Part shown: positions 1 to 9,914 of the stretch, one piece after another
Layout of the letters: every line of letters starts with the position of its first letter
Numbering within the stretch: the first letter of the stretch is position 1
Assembly: GCA_000708835.1 (NCBI GenBank)
Contig: DF237341.1
Span: forward strand, 1-64,000
Length of the DNA stretch: 64,000 nt
Direction of reading: 5' to 3'
Source: Klebsormidium nitens
Lineage: Eukaryota; Streptophyta; Klebsormidiophyceae; Klebsormidiales; Klebsormidiaceae
The notes under the pieces: model-generated
Seen by the model: the letters and a program-made list of their open reading frames with translations, nothing else
The model's database searches: none
Told to the model about the DNA's origin: nothing
Translations under genes and position numbers: made by a program

Positions 1-175
1 CCATCGATATCCTCATCTACGGCTCCATATCGGCGGCCCTCTCAACCGCCTAACCTCCAAGGTTAACCGCCTAACCGCTGTGCACGCACGCCGGCGCTCA
101 CTAGTTCAAACCCTAACTCGGTCCGAACCCTAATCACGGAGTAATCCGGCTGACCATAATCACCGGATTCTAACA
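1..175. repeat. left copy of outer diverged direct repeat
   Basis: About 150 bp here resemble 8590-8738 in the same orientation. Shared landmarks are GGCCCTCTCAACC, CCGGCGCT, AACTCGGTCC, GGCTGACCATAATC and a closing CTAACA. Both copies end in CTAACA, which reads TGTTAG on the other strand, a common LTR start. No clear primer-binding site or polypurine tract lies next to either copy, so whether they are LTRs of an older element or another dispersed repeat is open. The left copy may continue outside the window. Confidence 0.5.
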
Positions 176-271
176 GTGTCGTCAAGGGCTGTGGGGGTGG
201 AAAGAGTTGCGACACTTGAGCTAGCAGTGAGCTCGAGCTCCCTATGGGTCTCCTCTTCTAGGTTCTTAAGC

Positions 272-550
272 TCAACAACAAGCTTTGCGTGTTAGAATGT
301 AAACCCGGTCTCTTTTTTTCTTCGTTTCGAAAGCTTCCGCCTTTGCAAGATATGCCTTTTCGCAAAGCGTTTTATATTGCTTCTCCGTGTCAATACTAAG
401 CAAATACTCCGTGTATGCTTTCTTGCTCGAAATTAGTAGGTCTTCGAGCTTTGTCGCCCGAATGAGGTGTGCTTCCGCCCGATTTTGAAGCATCACCCAC
501 CGTTGTTGAGGCAAGAGCGACGAAGTGTTTGGAGAGCGCTCTTCAGCCAT
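272..550 (-). CDS. hypothetical 92-aa helical ORF in the repeat block
   Basis: Uninterrupted ORF with a real ATG at 550. The product is rich in K, E, A and L and would be largely alpha-helical. It lies between the outer repeat and the copia 3-prime LTR. I recognise no domain. It could be a remnant of an older mobile element or a chance ORF; the only support is its length and composition. Confidence 0.2.
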   Translation of the reverse strand: MAEERSPNTSSLLPQQRWVMLQNRAEAHLIRATKLEDLLISSKKAYTEYLLSIDTEKQYKTLCEKAYLAKAEAFETKKKRDRVYILTRKACC

Positions 551-997
551 TGTACGAATTGAAGCAAGAACCTACCCCAAGAAATGAGCTAGAATGATGG
601 ATGAGCAATGTAGGACAAGCAAGCTCCTAGACATGAGCTTTATCGCGCGAGTCTGTACATGTCGAGTGTACACATTCACTCTCTATAAAAGGGCTATATT
701 TTCCAATTTGTCGGTGATCCAGTACCCAATGGAGTACCGAGTGTGTAAGTTCGCCGCATCCTACCTAGCTTGCTCACATCCGTCGATCCAAAATAGCCGT
801 TTTTTTTCGACGGCGCCAATTTTGCGACCGTTGCAACGTGGAATCTCCAGCCTGGTAATGCGCGCGGACAATACGACACTTACTTCAATCAAAGTGCTGT
901 GTCACTTTAAGGATGTGTTTTGCTTGTCAGAGAATGTGAGTACCCTCCCGTTTTATATTTACGATTTACAGCTTCGATACGATGGTCATAACCCTTT

Positions 998-1283
998 GAG
1001 TCACACTCCGTTCTCGAGATGATTATTTGCTTCGGATAGTAGGCTCAATTGACCGCGGATAAGCAAGCCAAAAGTTTCGTGCAAATGTGGATATCCTCGT
1101 GCAAATGTGGATATCCACGGCTATTATCGAACCTACTCATTACGGCCGTTATCTCAATTAGCCATTCGGGTGTAACGCTGTAACCCGCGCGCATTTAATC
1201 GCCAACCGCTAAGTATCGATTATCGTCGAACTCCCGTCGATGTCACTCAAAAAGATCGGGCACACGTAATGCCCGAATCTCAA
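998..1283 (-). repeat. copia 3-prime LTR (alignable part)
   Basis: Aligns with 7530-7790 through shared blocks such as GAGTCACACTCC, AGTAGGCTCA, CGAACCTACTCATTACGGC and CGCGCGCATTTAATCGCCA. On the minus strand it starts TGTTGAGATTCGGGC at 1283, right after a purine-rich tract. A local tandem duplication, GTGCAAATGTGGATATCC twice, sits near 1080-1120. Confidence 0.75.
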
Positions 1284-1287
1284 CACT

Positions 1288-1497
1288 CCCCCAGACACTA
1301 ATGACTTTTGCAAATCCTATGTCGCTCTTGCACTTCTTGAACTTCCCCGGTGCCAACGCCTTGGTCATGTTGTCCGCCTTCATGTCCTCCGTCATGCGAT
1401 ACGCGAACGCGGCCTCCTTGCGTGCCACACGCTCCCGTGCAAAGTGATGAATCGCGTCAATGTGCTTCGACCGCTGTGAAGGGATCAGGTGGTTTAA
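1288..1497 (-). pseudogene. copia RNase H C-terminal fragment
   Basis: The remainder of RNase H after the fold-back insertion: SKHIDAIHHFARERVAR, then DNMTKALAPGKF, the usual copia C-terminus. It ends just before the polypurine tract. The frame continues that of the fragment on the other side of the fold-back if the insert and one TTAA are disregarded. Confidence 0.8.
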
Positions 1498-2306
1498 GGT
1501 CGAACTTCCCTCATTCGAAGATTCAAAACCCTATTGCCCGTAGCTGTGAATCATGAAGATGTCTTCATTCATATCTCGAGCTTCGCTTTATCTTTTGAGA
1601 TTCGTCTTTTGCATAAGCAAGGACACATGAATTGCTATCTATGAAGCACTAGTCGGCAGAAATGAGGTACTCTGTCTACATGCCACGACATGCTCAAAAC
1701 ATGCTTTCTGGGGCGTTTTGGAGCAGCGGGCACTTTTACGTATTGGCGCCTAAGGACCGTTTGACCAATTTTTTGGAATGAGCAAGGGGGGAAGTTGTCA
1801 TTCGACGAGTAAAGACCTGTTCGGAACATTTCCCAACAAACTTTGACAGAGGAATTTTCAATATGGGCACCATCACTTTTGGACGGAACGCCGATTTCAG
1901 AGGTTTTTGCGCTTTCGTCCAAATGTGATGGTGCCCACTGAAAATTTCTCTGTCAAGGTTTGTTGGAAAATGTTCCAAACAGGTCTTTACTCGTCGAATG
2001 ACAAGTTCCCCCCTTGCTCATTCCAAAAAATTTGGTCAAACGGTTCCCGTACGCCAACACGTAAAAGTGCTCGCTGCTCCAAAACGCCCCAGAAAGCATG
2101 TTTTGAGCATGTCGTGGCATGTAGACAGAGTACCTCCTTTCTGCCGACTAGAGCTTCATAGATAGCAATTCATGTGTCGTTGCTTATGCGAAAGACGAAT
2201 CTCAAAAAGATAAAGCGAAGCTCGAGATAGAAATGAAGACGTCTTCATGATTCTCAGCTACGGGCAATAGGGTTTTGAATCTCCGAATTAGGGAAATCGA
2301 CCTTAA
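1494..2306. mobile_element. TTAA-flanked fold-back (giant inverted repeat) element
   Basis: Two arms of about 387 bp (1498-1884 and 1917-2302) are near-perfect reverse complements around a 32-bp loop. The ends are GGTCGA and TCGACC, each flanked by TTAA (1494-1497 and 2303-2306). The element interrupts copia RNase H. Removing the insert plus one TTAA rejoins the RNase H reading frame, which defines its borders. ORFs inside the arms mirror each other and are not genes. It resembles a non-autonomous fold-back or MITE mobilised by a TTAA-specific transposase; no such enzyme is in the window. Confidence 0.9.
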
Positions 2307-3660
2307 AAGCCGAATTGCCCCTTGGTTGTCGCAGTAGATTTGGACCGTCCCAAGGTCCAACTCAAGATCACCCCGGAGCTTGCGGAACCACAGCGCCGCC
2401 TTAACTGCTTGCGCTGCGCTCATGTACTCCGCCTCCTCTGTTGAGGCCGCCACCGTTGGCTGCAGTCTACTCGACTAGCTCACCGCCCCCCATACATGAG
2501 GAAGACGTACCCCGTTGTGGACTGCTTCGTGTCCACGTCACCCGCGTAATCTGCGTCGCAATAAGCGCAAAGAGTCTCTCGGCTCCCCCCAAACATAACC
2601 CCGTCCTCTGCCGTACCCGCCATGTAGCGCACAACTCCATGCGCCGCCCGCCAGTGCTCCTCTGTCCGCCCCGCCATAAGCGCGCAAGGGCGCCCACCGC
2701 TTGTGCAATGTCGGGCCTATTGCACACACTCAAGTACAACAGGCTTCCTACGCACTCACTGTAGGGAAGCCACTTTGTGTCCAGGGACTCACCCTCTTTC
2801 GTCAATTGTTCCCCGTTTCGGGAGGGACGCTGCGCGCTTGAGCGCTTTTCAGTCCATATTGTCCGACTAGCTCTCCGGTCAGCTTCTTTTGCGTTAGCTT
2901 GGGGGTGTGCGCTTCCCTATTGCGCGTCAGCTCCATGCAAGGAAGTATTTCGCCCTCCCATGTCGTGCACGTCGAACTTGTCCCCTAAATGCGCCTTACT
3001 TTCGCAATGCGGTCCGCTCCCCGGGTCGCCACTAGGATGTCGTCCACCCACACCACTACATAGACCCGATCCCCGGCTATTATTCCCGTGACGAGCGCCG
3101 CGTCCGCCATTGACGCCACAAACTCAGAGTTTCCCGAGCTCCTCCTTTAAGCGCACGTGCCATGCACGCGGCGCCTGGCACAACCCGTACATAATGCGCT
3201 TAAGGTGGCAAACCATGTTGGACCCGCTTTGCTCGTATCCCCGCGGCTGCTCCATGTAGATCTCTTTTCACAGCTTCCTATTGAGGAATGCCGTCTTGAC
3301 GTCCAGCTGATGCAGCTCCATATCGCGCTCGCGACCACCGCCAGTCATGCATGCAATATGGTGTGCTTGCTTGCTCACTGAGGCGTAGACATCCTCAAAG
3401 TCAATTTCCTGCTTTTGCAGGTACCCTTTCGCCACCAACCACGAATCGTACCGCTCGACATTTCCGAGAGCGTCTCGCTTAAATCTTGTAAAACCACTTC
3501 ATGGAAACCGGTTTCACTCCTTCCGATTTTTCGACGAGCTTCCAGGTCCCGTTCTCCAACAAGGACTGCATCTCCTCGTCCATCGACTTTTGCCATAGTT
3601 CACTCTCTTCTCCACCTACGGTTTCGTGATCGATCTGCGGTTCAGGGTGCTCCCCCGACC
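2307..3660 (-). pseudogene. copia reverse transcriptase and N-terminal RNase H remnant
   Basis: RT landmarks on the minus strand in shifting frames: MDEEMQSLLENGTWKLV near 3580, EIYMEQPRGYEQ near 3240, MYGLCQAPRAWH near 3180, and YVVVWVDDILVA near 3050, the copia form of the YxDD catalytic box. RNase H follows: VGSLLYLSVCNRPDIAQAVG, CDADYAGDVDTKQSTTGYVF and TEEAEYMSAAQAVKAALWFR. In-frame stops and at least three frameshifts make it non-functional. Confidence 0.8.
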
Positions 3661-4061
3661 CTTTAAGGTGCTCCCTCGCTTTCGGTTCCGCAGCTAAATT
3701 AGCACGGTATCACACCCCCCGTCCGCGTCTCTCTCGCGCGCGGTACCTCTGGGAAGTCGGTGTTTGCACCGGTATCCTTCTCTATCTTTTCCGGCCCTGA
3801 TCTCGCGCACAGTTTCAGACTTGCCCTAATTTTCGACTGTTTGTAAAGCGCGCGCGGAGGCCGCGGGGTCGTCGGGCGCGCGAGCGGCCGCGTCCCCTTG
3901 CGCGGATTCAACTTTGAGGCCCTCCTGGGCCTCCGTGTGAACCTCTGCGCCGTGACCTTCCGCCGTCTAGGAACCTTCCGTGGGGTTGGAGCCAAGCTCG
4001 ACAACCCCGTTTCCCCCGATCTCTTAAAAGAAAAGCGTCTTTGAGCGCCTTTCAAGTGCAC

Positions 4062-4670
4062 AACTACTAGGAATGAGTATCTATCATAAGTCGAGAATCC
4101 AATGGCAAGTCCAATCCCGTAGCTTGGTCTACTCTAGCTTACGTGGAGACTACTTTTAGCCGAGGTATTCCAAAATTCAAATCGGCGGCCTAGCTTCAAC
4201 CACTTCAACAACTACCATCGGATGATCCACACGACTTGACTTTTTAAATGGTTTTGATGTCGTGCTGGAAATGTGCGCGGTCTCAGTCTGCGTTCACCTT
4301 AATCTGATCCTAATCTGATCTTAATCTGCGTGCTCTTAATCCTGGTAGTCTTTTATCACGATTGATCTTAATCTTAACCACCGTTAGACGTCAATCTTAC
4401 AGCACATTAAGACCAATCTCGCTTACATGAAGACCTTAATCTTGCAAGCATTAAGACTTAATCTCGGCCTCATTCGATCTCACATTAAGACTACTCTCGG
4501 CTCATTTTGACCAAACCTATGCATCACACAACGAACCAATCACAATACAATGGTATAGGATATTAGGGCATAATCAAGACAAACTCTCCCTAATCTCAAC
4601 CGCGATTAAGACCAAAGACTTCTTTATTCTAACAGAGATTAAGACCAAAGACTTCTAAATCTCAACACGA
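4062..4670 (-). repeat. TTAATC/GATTAAG-rich insertion, candidate solo LTR of another family
   Basis: About 600 bp of noncoding sequence separates the end of integrase from the linker before reverse transcriptase. It is crowded with TTAATCT and ATTAAGAC words and carries GATTAAGACCAAAGACTTCT twice (4611-4657). Read on the minus strand it begins TGTTGAGATT exactly where the integrase frame ends, which looks like an LTR start. The other end is uncertain (near 4060) and no target-site duplication was found. Confidence 0.45.
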
Positions 4671-5690
4671 TCCCCTTGTCAAAAATGACGTCCCGGGAGA
4701 TGATGAACTTCCAGTCGCGATCCCGGGGCAACCTATATGCCTTCGAGTCCGGCTCGTACTCCACGAACACACATCGCTTGCTCACCGGAACCAGCTTACG
4801 CCTCCGCTGCTTGGGAACGTGGCAGAACGCTCGGGCCCCAAAAACCCTCATATGCCCGACATTCAACTTTTCACTGGAGAACGCTTCCTAGGGGGTCCTC
4901 CCATGGGCGCTCACGGGCGTCCGGGTCCGGTGTAGTTCGCCGTCACCACGGCTTCCGCCCACACTTCCTTGGGCAACACCGAGTCCTCGAGCATCGCCCG
5001 AGTCCTCTCTTCAAATTCCGGTTAAATCGCTCCGCCGACCCATTCTGCTCGCCGCTATAGGAGGCGGTGTTCTCGTGTTCCCTTTCCCCCAAGAACGTCT
5101 TCAAGGGCCCCGATCCGTCCTTCCCGACTTGAGCTTCCTCCCCAATTGCAACTCCAATCGATTGATTAGTGATCAGTGAACAGTGATCATCGATTGCTCT
5201 GTGACCTTGGCCACCTCGCTCTTCTGCTTCATGGGAACTACAACCGAGAGCTCGCTATATTCGTCCAAGAACGTGGCAAAGTACCGGCTCCCCCCCCCCA
5301 TACCGAGGTTACCGGCATGGCCCGCAGGCGTCCATGGGAAATAGCTCAAGAGGCTCCGTGCTCATGGAGTCGGATTCAGAGAGAAGGAGCCTAGTTTGCT
5401 TGCCCACAATGCAGGGTTCACACACCGAGGATTTGAGCGCCATAAACGCACTCGGTTCCATCCCGACCTTCCACAAGTTCGCCTTGCACCATTTCCGCCA
5501 AGTTTTCGTACCCGGCCTGTCCCAACCGTCGGTGCCACATTTCCGCCGTTTCCGGCTTTTTCATTAGGAAGCACGTGTCCTTTTCCGCCCGGTTGACCAC
5601 GTAGATTCCCTTCACTTTCCGAGCAACAAGGATTACCTCCCCGTCAACCTCAAGTTCGGAGTTGCCATTCTCCTTGATCAACACTAACGC
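4671..5690 (-). pseudogene. copia integrase remnant
   Basis: The GAG-pre-integrase motif is visible at 5418-5684 (AEMWHRRLGQAGYENL). The C-terminal integrase part is visible at 4690-4866 (MRVFGARAFCHVPK and WKFIISRDVIFDKG, both typical of copia). The catalytic core between them is broken by frameshifts. The reading frame stops at the TTAATC-rich insert whose edge is near 4670. Confidence 0.7.
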
Positions 5691-5699
5691 AATCTCGGT

Positions 5700-5998
5700 G
5701 GCCGTGCTCCCCGAGATTACATCGTTGCCACCCCCGTGACATACATCACGTTCTGCCGAGTGACCAATCTATCTCCGCTCAGTGTCGCACACCGCAGGTC
5801 AATCGAGCCGGTCCCCTCTGCCAATAGGGTACCCTTTTCCCCAAACGTGAATTCTCGGCCACTCCCCCCGAACAATCCGAGGATCTCAAATAGGCTCTTG
5901 TCCACGGTTAGGTGTTGGAAATAGTACCCGAATCGGCGAGCCACTCGTCGGTACACACTCCCTCAATGACGCTAAAGGCCACACTCTTGGGAGGTTTC
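5700..5998 (-). pseudogene. copia aspartic protease remnant
   Basis: The segment WLADSG at about 5930-5950 matches the copia protease active-site context (W-L-x-D-S-G). It is followed by a stop a few codons later and continues in another frame with protease-like sequence. It lies between the solo LTR insertion and the integrase region, where protease is expected. Confidence 0.6.
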
Positions 5999-6349
5999 CT
6001 GTTGAGATAAGGGCATTTAGAGACCGAATCTCTGGGTGATTCTAGGGTTTTAGGATCACGACGTCGACGTTAATTGGACGATAGCTCGTAGTTACAATTA
6101 CACGGTTGAATGCGCGAGGGCTTTAGGGCTGTAGCTTTACACCCGAATAACTTGGCGATAACCGTTGATATTCTGTAGCTTCGATGATAGCCGTCGAAGT
6201 ACGGTATAGAGTGAAAATTTATACTTACTAGGTGACACTTCATTGAGCCTACTAACTAGGCTGAAGTGTAGACCTAGACATATAGGCCGTGACTCGGAAC
6301 ACTCCATATACATTGTGTGAACTTGATTGATTCAAGATTACTTCCAACA
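5999..6349 (+). mobile_element. inverted solo LTR inside copia
   Basis: About 350 bp beginning TGTTGAG and ending near CCAACA aligns with the reverse complement of the copia 5-prime LTR. Shared blocks are GGGCATTTAG, GACGTCGACG, AATGCGCG, TTACACC-GAAT-ACTT, TGAGCCTACT, ATTGTGTGAACTTGAT and CCAACAACGC. It is opposite in orientation to the host element and separates the zinc knuckle from the protease. No 5-bp target duplication is obvious. Confidence 0.7.
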
Positions 6350-7250
6350 ACGCTGTGTTTCGACACATTTTCCCCCCTTCTTCCGCTCCGGCTTGTGCTC
6401 GCGCTTGTCCGGTTTGCTGCACTTCCGGGCAATTGTGACCAAACTCCCTGCCATTGTAGCACTTCGGGCCGTTGCCCCGGCTTTCATCCTTGCCGTGGCC
6501 CTTCTCCTTGCTCCCTTTCCGCCCTGCCACATAGGCCACAACGGTGTCCGACCCACCGCCGCCCTTTTCCTTGGACGACTCCTTAAACCACTGCTCATGC
6601 ATTAAGAGCTTCGGCAGAATCGCATCCACAAGGCTAATGGCGCTCTTCAAAGCCTCTAGAATTGTTCTCAGGGTACTACGTCTTGGGCAATCCCGCCAGT
6701 ACGCTCCACGCCAACTTATCCGGCTTCATCTCAAAACCGGTGGCGATCAAGTCCATATACAAATCCTTTGCCCGACCACATACATGGTCCGAGGGCTCAC
6801 CCGACTTCATCTTGAAAGTATGCCAACTCTTTGCCTGAGCTGCATCTTCCTTGCATTGCTTTTGCTCTTGTAGGTCTTCTCAAGGAGATCCCACGCCAGC
6901 TTTGCGGTTTTGCACCCATCAATCGACCCCGAATGGTGATCCTCAACGTTTAGCCCGATGATGGACAACGCTTTCTTTGATGGAGCTGGTTGCGCTACGG
7001 GATCCTCCGTTCCATTCCATAGATCCTTGGAAGTCAGAAGAAACTTCATCTTCAAACTCCACGTTCTATAGTTTTCGACATCCAACTTATCGATGTGGAT
7101 CTTGTATCCGTCGGCCAATTTAGGGATTGCGTTCCGTTTCTTTTCTTCCTCAGGACCAAAGGTGGACACAAATTTCTTCTTGGGCTTTCCCTGCCACTTG
7201 ATCCCGGCCCCCTTACGGGCTTTAAAACGTCGTTTAGCTCAAGGAGCGTC
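6300..7250 (-). pseudogene. copia gag remnant
   Basis: The N-terminal part (6807-7200) reads as a copia-type Gag: LDVENYRTWSLKMKFLL near the start and LAWDLLEKTYKSKS further on. A zinc knuckle of CX2CX4HX4C type is recognisable near 6430-6470, although the window shows CYNGREFGHNC, so the second Cys appears lost. Frames shift between the two parts. The inverted solo LTR cuts the element just downstream of the knuckle. Confidence 0.7.
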
Positions 7251-7416
7251 CACGATAAAGCAGATTGCCCCCATCATGCCTTCATTCACAAGAGAAACCA
7301 TTGGCCGACCATTGGCGCAGAGATTCAATCTCCACCCTCCCGGAGATCTACTCTTGAATGCTTGCCGTGGTGTGCCGTCGTGAGCCGTGGGCCCATAACC
7401 CGTTGAAACACGGCGT

Positions 7417-7790
7417 TGTTGGGAATGAATGATCGAAAGATCAAGTTCACACAATACCTATCGAGTTTTTGGAGAAAAGCGGCGCTAAAGCTATGTGGTC
7501 CGAGTGCTATGTTACACTCACTCAAGTAGAGTCACACTCCTAGTCCAGGTCTATACTAATAGCCTAGTAGGCTCAGTTGATCGCGGATAAGCAAGGCCGA
7601 CTCTTTCGCGCAGGTCTGGATATCTACGGCTATTTTCGAACCTACTCATTACGGCGGTTATCTCAGTAAGTCATTCGGTGTAACGCTGTAACCCGCGCGC
7701 ATTTAATCGCCATGCAACCGCTAACTATCGGTTATCGTCGAAGTCCCGTCGACGTCACCCAATAGATCGCGCACACTAAATGCCCGAATT
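7417..7790 (-). repeat. copia 5-prime LTR
   Basis: The minus-strand LTR runs from about 7790 to CCCAACA at 7417. The first bases expected after GCCCGAAT are replaced by a small palindrome (GAATTGCGCAATTC), so the outermost end is altered. The untranslated leader and gag follow at lower coordinates. LTR divergence is considerable, indicating an old insertion. Confidence 0.7.
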
Positions 7791-8589
7791 GCGCAATTCG
7801 GAATGCTACAGAAGCAAGACGCTTATGCCGCCCGTCGAAAGCGCTGACAAGCATAGCGACATCTCACATAGGAGTCCTTAGGAGTCCTTTGAAGCTTCAA
7901 GAAAGTGTTTCATGAAGGACAAATTGGAACAAGCTGCATATGAGATGCAAAGTTGGCCGCCATTGTGGCTTGCAATGCGCAGTGTCTTACACCCTTCTTT
8001 CAACTATCGGCACTTTCTTCTCACCCTAGGTACCGCGGTACTACTCCATGGTGGTTCGAGTTGGAGGTTCTGACGGAGACCTATAAATTTGCAATATATC
8101 GTCGTGCGGACGGGAAGGTACTGTACTGCCGCAGTTCACAGAAATGCCTGTTGTTCCGAATGTCAGAAAATTGTGATTCATGAACGGGGACCAATCCTCG
8201 AGCACCGTCGAGTACGGTCGTTAGTACTACGTACACACATTTTGTCGCGAGGTCTGACATTGGTGACTGAAAATTCGCGACCGGACCGACCGGACCGATA
8301 CCGCCGAGACCCACTGTAAGTAGCTTGTGCGATGCTCGGCACTCATGCTCATTAATGGGAGCCATGCACCCTGAGACGAAGACACGAAGCGTCTCACAAG
8401 CGGCTTTCTTCTCTTCGCAAACTTTCCAAGAACGATATATTATTAGTAGTGTTTCTCCTCCCTATTGTTTCACGGATCTCTCCTTCCACAAAGCTCATTA
8501 GCCTTATAGGCTTAAGCCAAGTGCCTAAAACGCTCACTACTAGGCTTTAATACCCAAGATCATAGTCACAAGGCTCCATCTGTGCTGTA
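7791..8589. other. repeat-block filler, no gene seen
   Basis: This stretch lies between the copia 5-prime LTR and the right outer repeat. It contains GGAGTCCTT twice in tandem (about 7870-7890) and short ORFs on both strands without recognisable domains. I see no gene. Confidence 0.5.
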
Positions 8590-8738
8590 CGACTATTCAC
8601 ATACGGCTCGGACCGACGGCCCTCTCAACCACCTAACCTCCTCTAAGCACGCAGGCCGGCGCTGACCGAGTCGAAACTTCAACTCGGTCCAAACCTGACC
8701 CCATTGAATCGGCTGACCATAATCGCCGAATCCTAACA
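8590..8738. repeat. right copy of outer diverged direct repeat
   Basis: Partner of 1-175, same orientation, ending in CCTAACA. See the left copy for shared landmarks. Together they bracket the whole repeat block. Confidence 0.5.
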
Positions 8739-9914
8739 AGCTTGAACCTCGTTTTGCTGTACAGTAAATCTTCAGAATTGACACAAAAGGGCTGGGCCTT
8801 TAGAGCGCCGGAGATGGAGGAAAGAGATTGTAAGTTGCAAAAAGTTTTGAAATGCAAAACGGGATTAGGTGGTTGAGTGGTTGTGTTTCACATGCAGGGG
8901 ATCTTTATCAAACTTGCCGCTTTTGATTGTCTACTTTGCGAAGCTGGTCAAAATGATTCATTGTTGCGCGCACTCGACCGATTACAATCAATGTGCACGC
9001 GTGCTATATATGCCTTTGCCCCTCCGGAGCAGCCTCTAGAAGTTTAGATGACTGCTGTATATTTAAATTTGCATACGACAACTAGACTAGCGGAAGAGCG
9101 ATTGAAGGGACTAAGCCATGTGTCTCAGCCCGTTTCCAGGTGGCCGTGGTCATGTCATCATAATCTTTATGCAAATGATATTGTGGAGCGCATTGCACTG
9201 ATTTAAAGTGCTCAAGTATGGACCGAATATGTACGTTTTTGGTTGCAATGTTGTGCCGGTCGCTCTTGAGTCTGCGTTATGGTTGGGCACTCGCAACCTT
9301 GCAATTAGCCTCGTGGGGGTACCGTCATTTTGAAGTGGCACTGGGGTAGGTATTCTACAGGCCAATTTCTTAAAGGGCCACACGCCCCCCCTTCCTCCAG
9401 GGCCCAGCCAGTCGAAGATCGTCTCATGCTTGTGGCCTCTTAAGCCACAAAACGGGTCAAAATGTGGGGAAATTTGCCCTCATTTTAGTTGAAAAGGCAG
9501 CCGGGGCTGCGCCCCGGCCCAAGGCGTCAAGCCCCCCTCCCCCCCCCACCTCGATCTAGGATACCAAGCCTCAGCCCCCCCTCTCCAATCAGAATACCTA
9601 CCCCGCTTCCCCTTCAAAGTAACGGTACCCTGGTATCGATGATCAGCCGGATAGCTATATTGAAGCGTGAGTCCAGCAGCTCACCAGAAGTGTTTGTCGC
9701 AGTTTCAGGCATTTTCACAAAGGGTAGGACGTGCAAGCTCGATGAAAGACTCCTTGCATTGGTTGTTCAAACAAACTCGGCGCGAACCTTTTCTGAATCT
9801 GACTAGCAAATTTCTGCGACGGAGTTGTATATACATGATCGGATTGGCCGGAAGTAAAAGGCTACTTCTGCGACTCTTCCAAAACAAGGTGAAACGTTCT
9901 ATATGCCTTAGGAC
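8739..9914. other. intergenic, with a spaced inverted repeat
   Basis: No gene recognised. One arm (about 9312-9357, read on the minus strand) and another (9590-9634, plus strand) share AGAATACCTACCCC, a CTTCAAA core and ACGGTACCC. They are about 235 bp apart and enclose C-rich runs. This could be the end of a degenerate fold-back element. Confidence 0.45.

Larger units (their letters stand above)
998..7790 (-). mobile_element. degenerate Ty1/copia LTR retrotransposon
   Basis: Minus-strand element with copia order: 5-prime LTR (7417-7790), gag, protease, integrase, reverse transcriptase, RNase H, polypurine tract (GTCTGGGGGAG on the minus strand) directly before TGTTGAG of the 3-prime LTR at 1283. 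Coding parts carry frameshifts and stops, so it is not autonomous. Three later insertions sit inside it: a fold-back element (1498-2302), a TTAATC-rich insert (about 4062-4670) and an inverted solo LTR (5999-6349). The left end of the 3-prime LTR is not sharply visible; similarity with the other copies fades below about 998. Confidence 0.85.

Noticed and set aside
1635-2161. ORFs on both strands within the fold-back element
   Set aside because: They are mirror images in the two arms of an inverted repeat and lack any coding signature.
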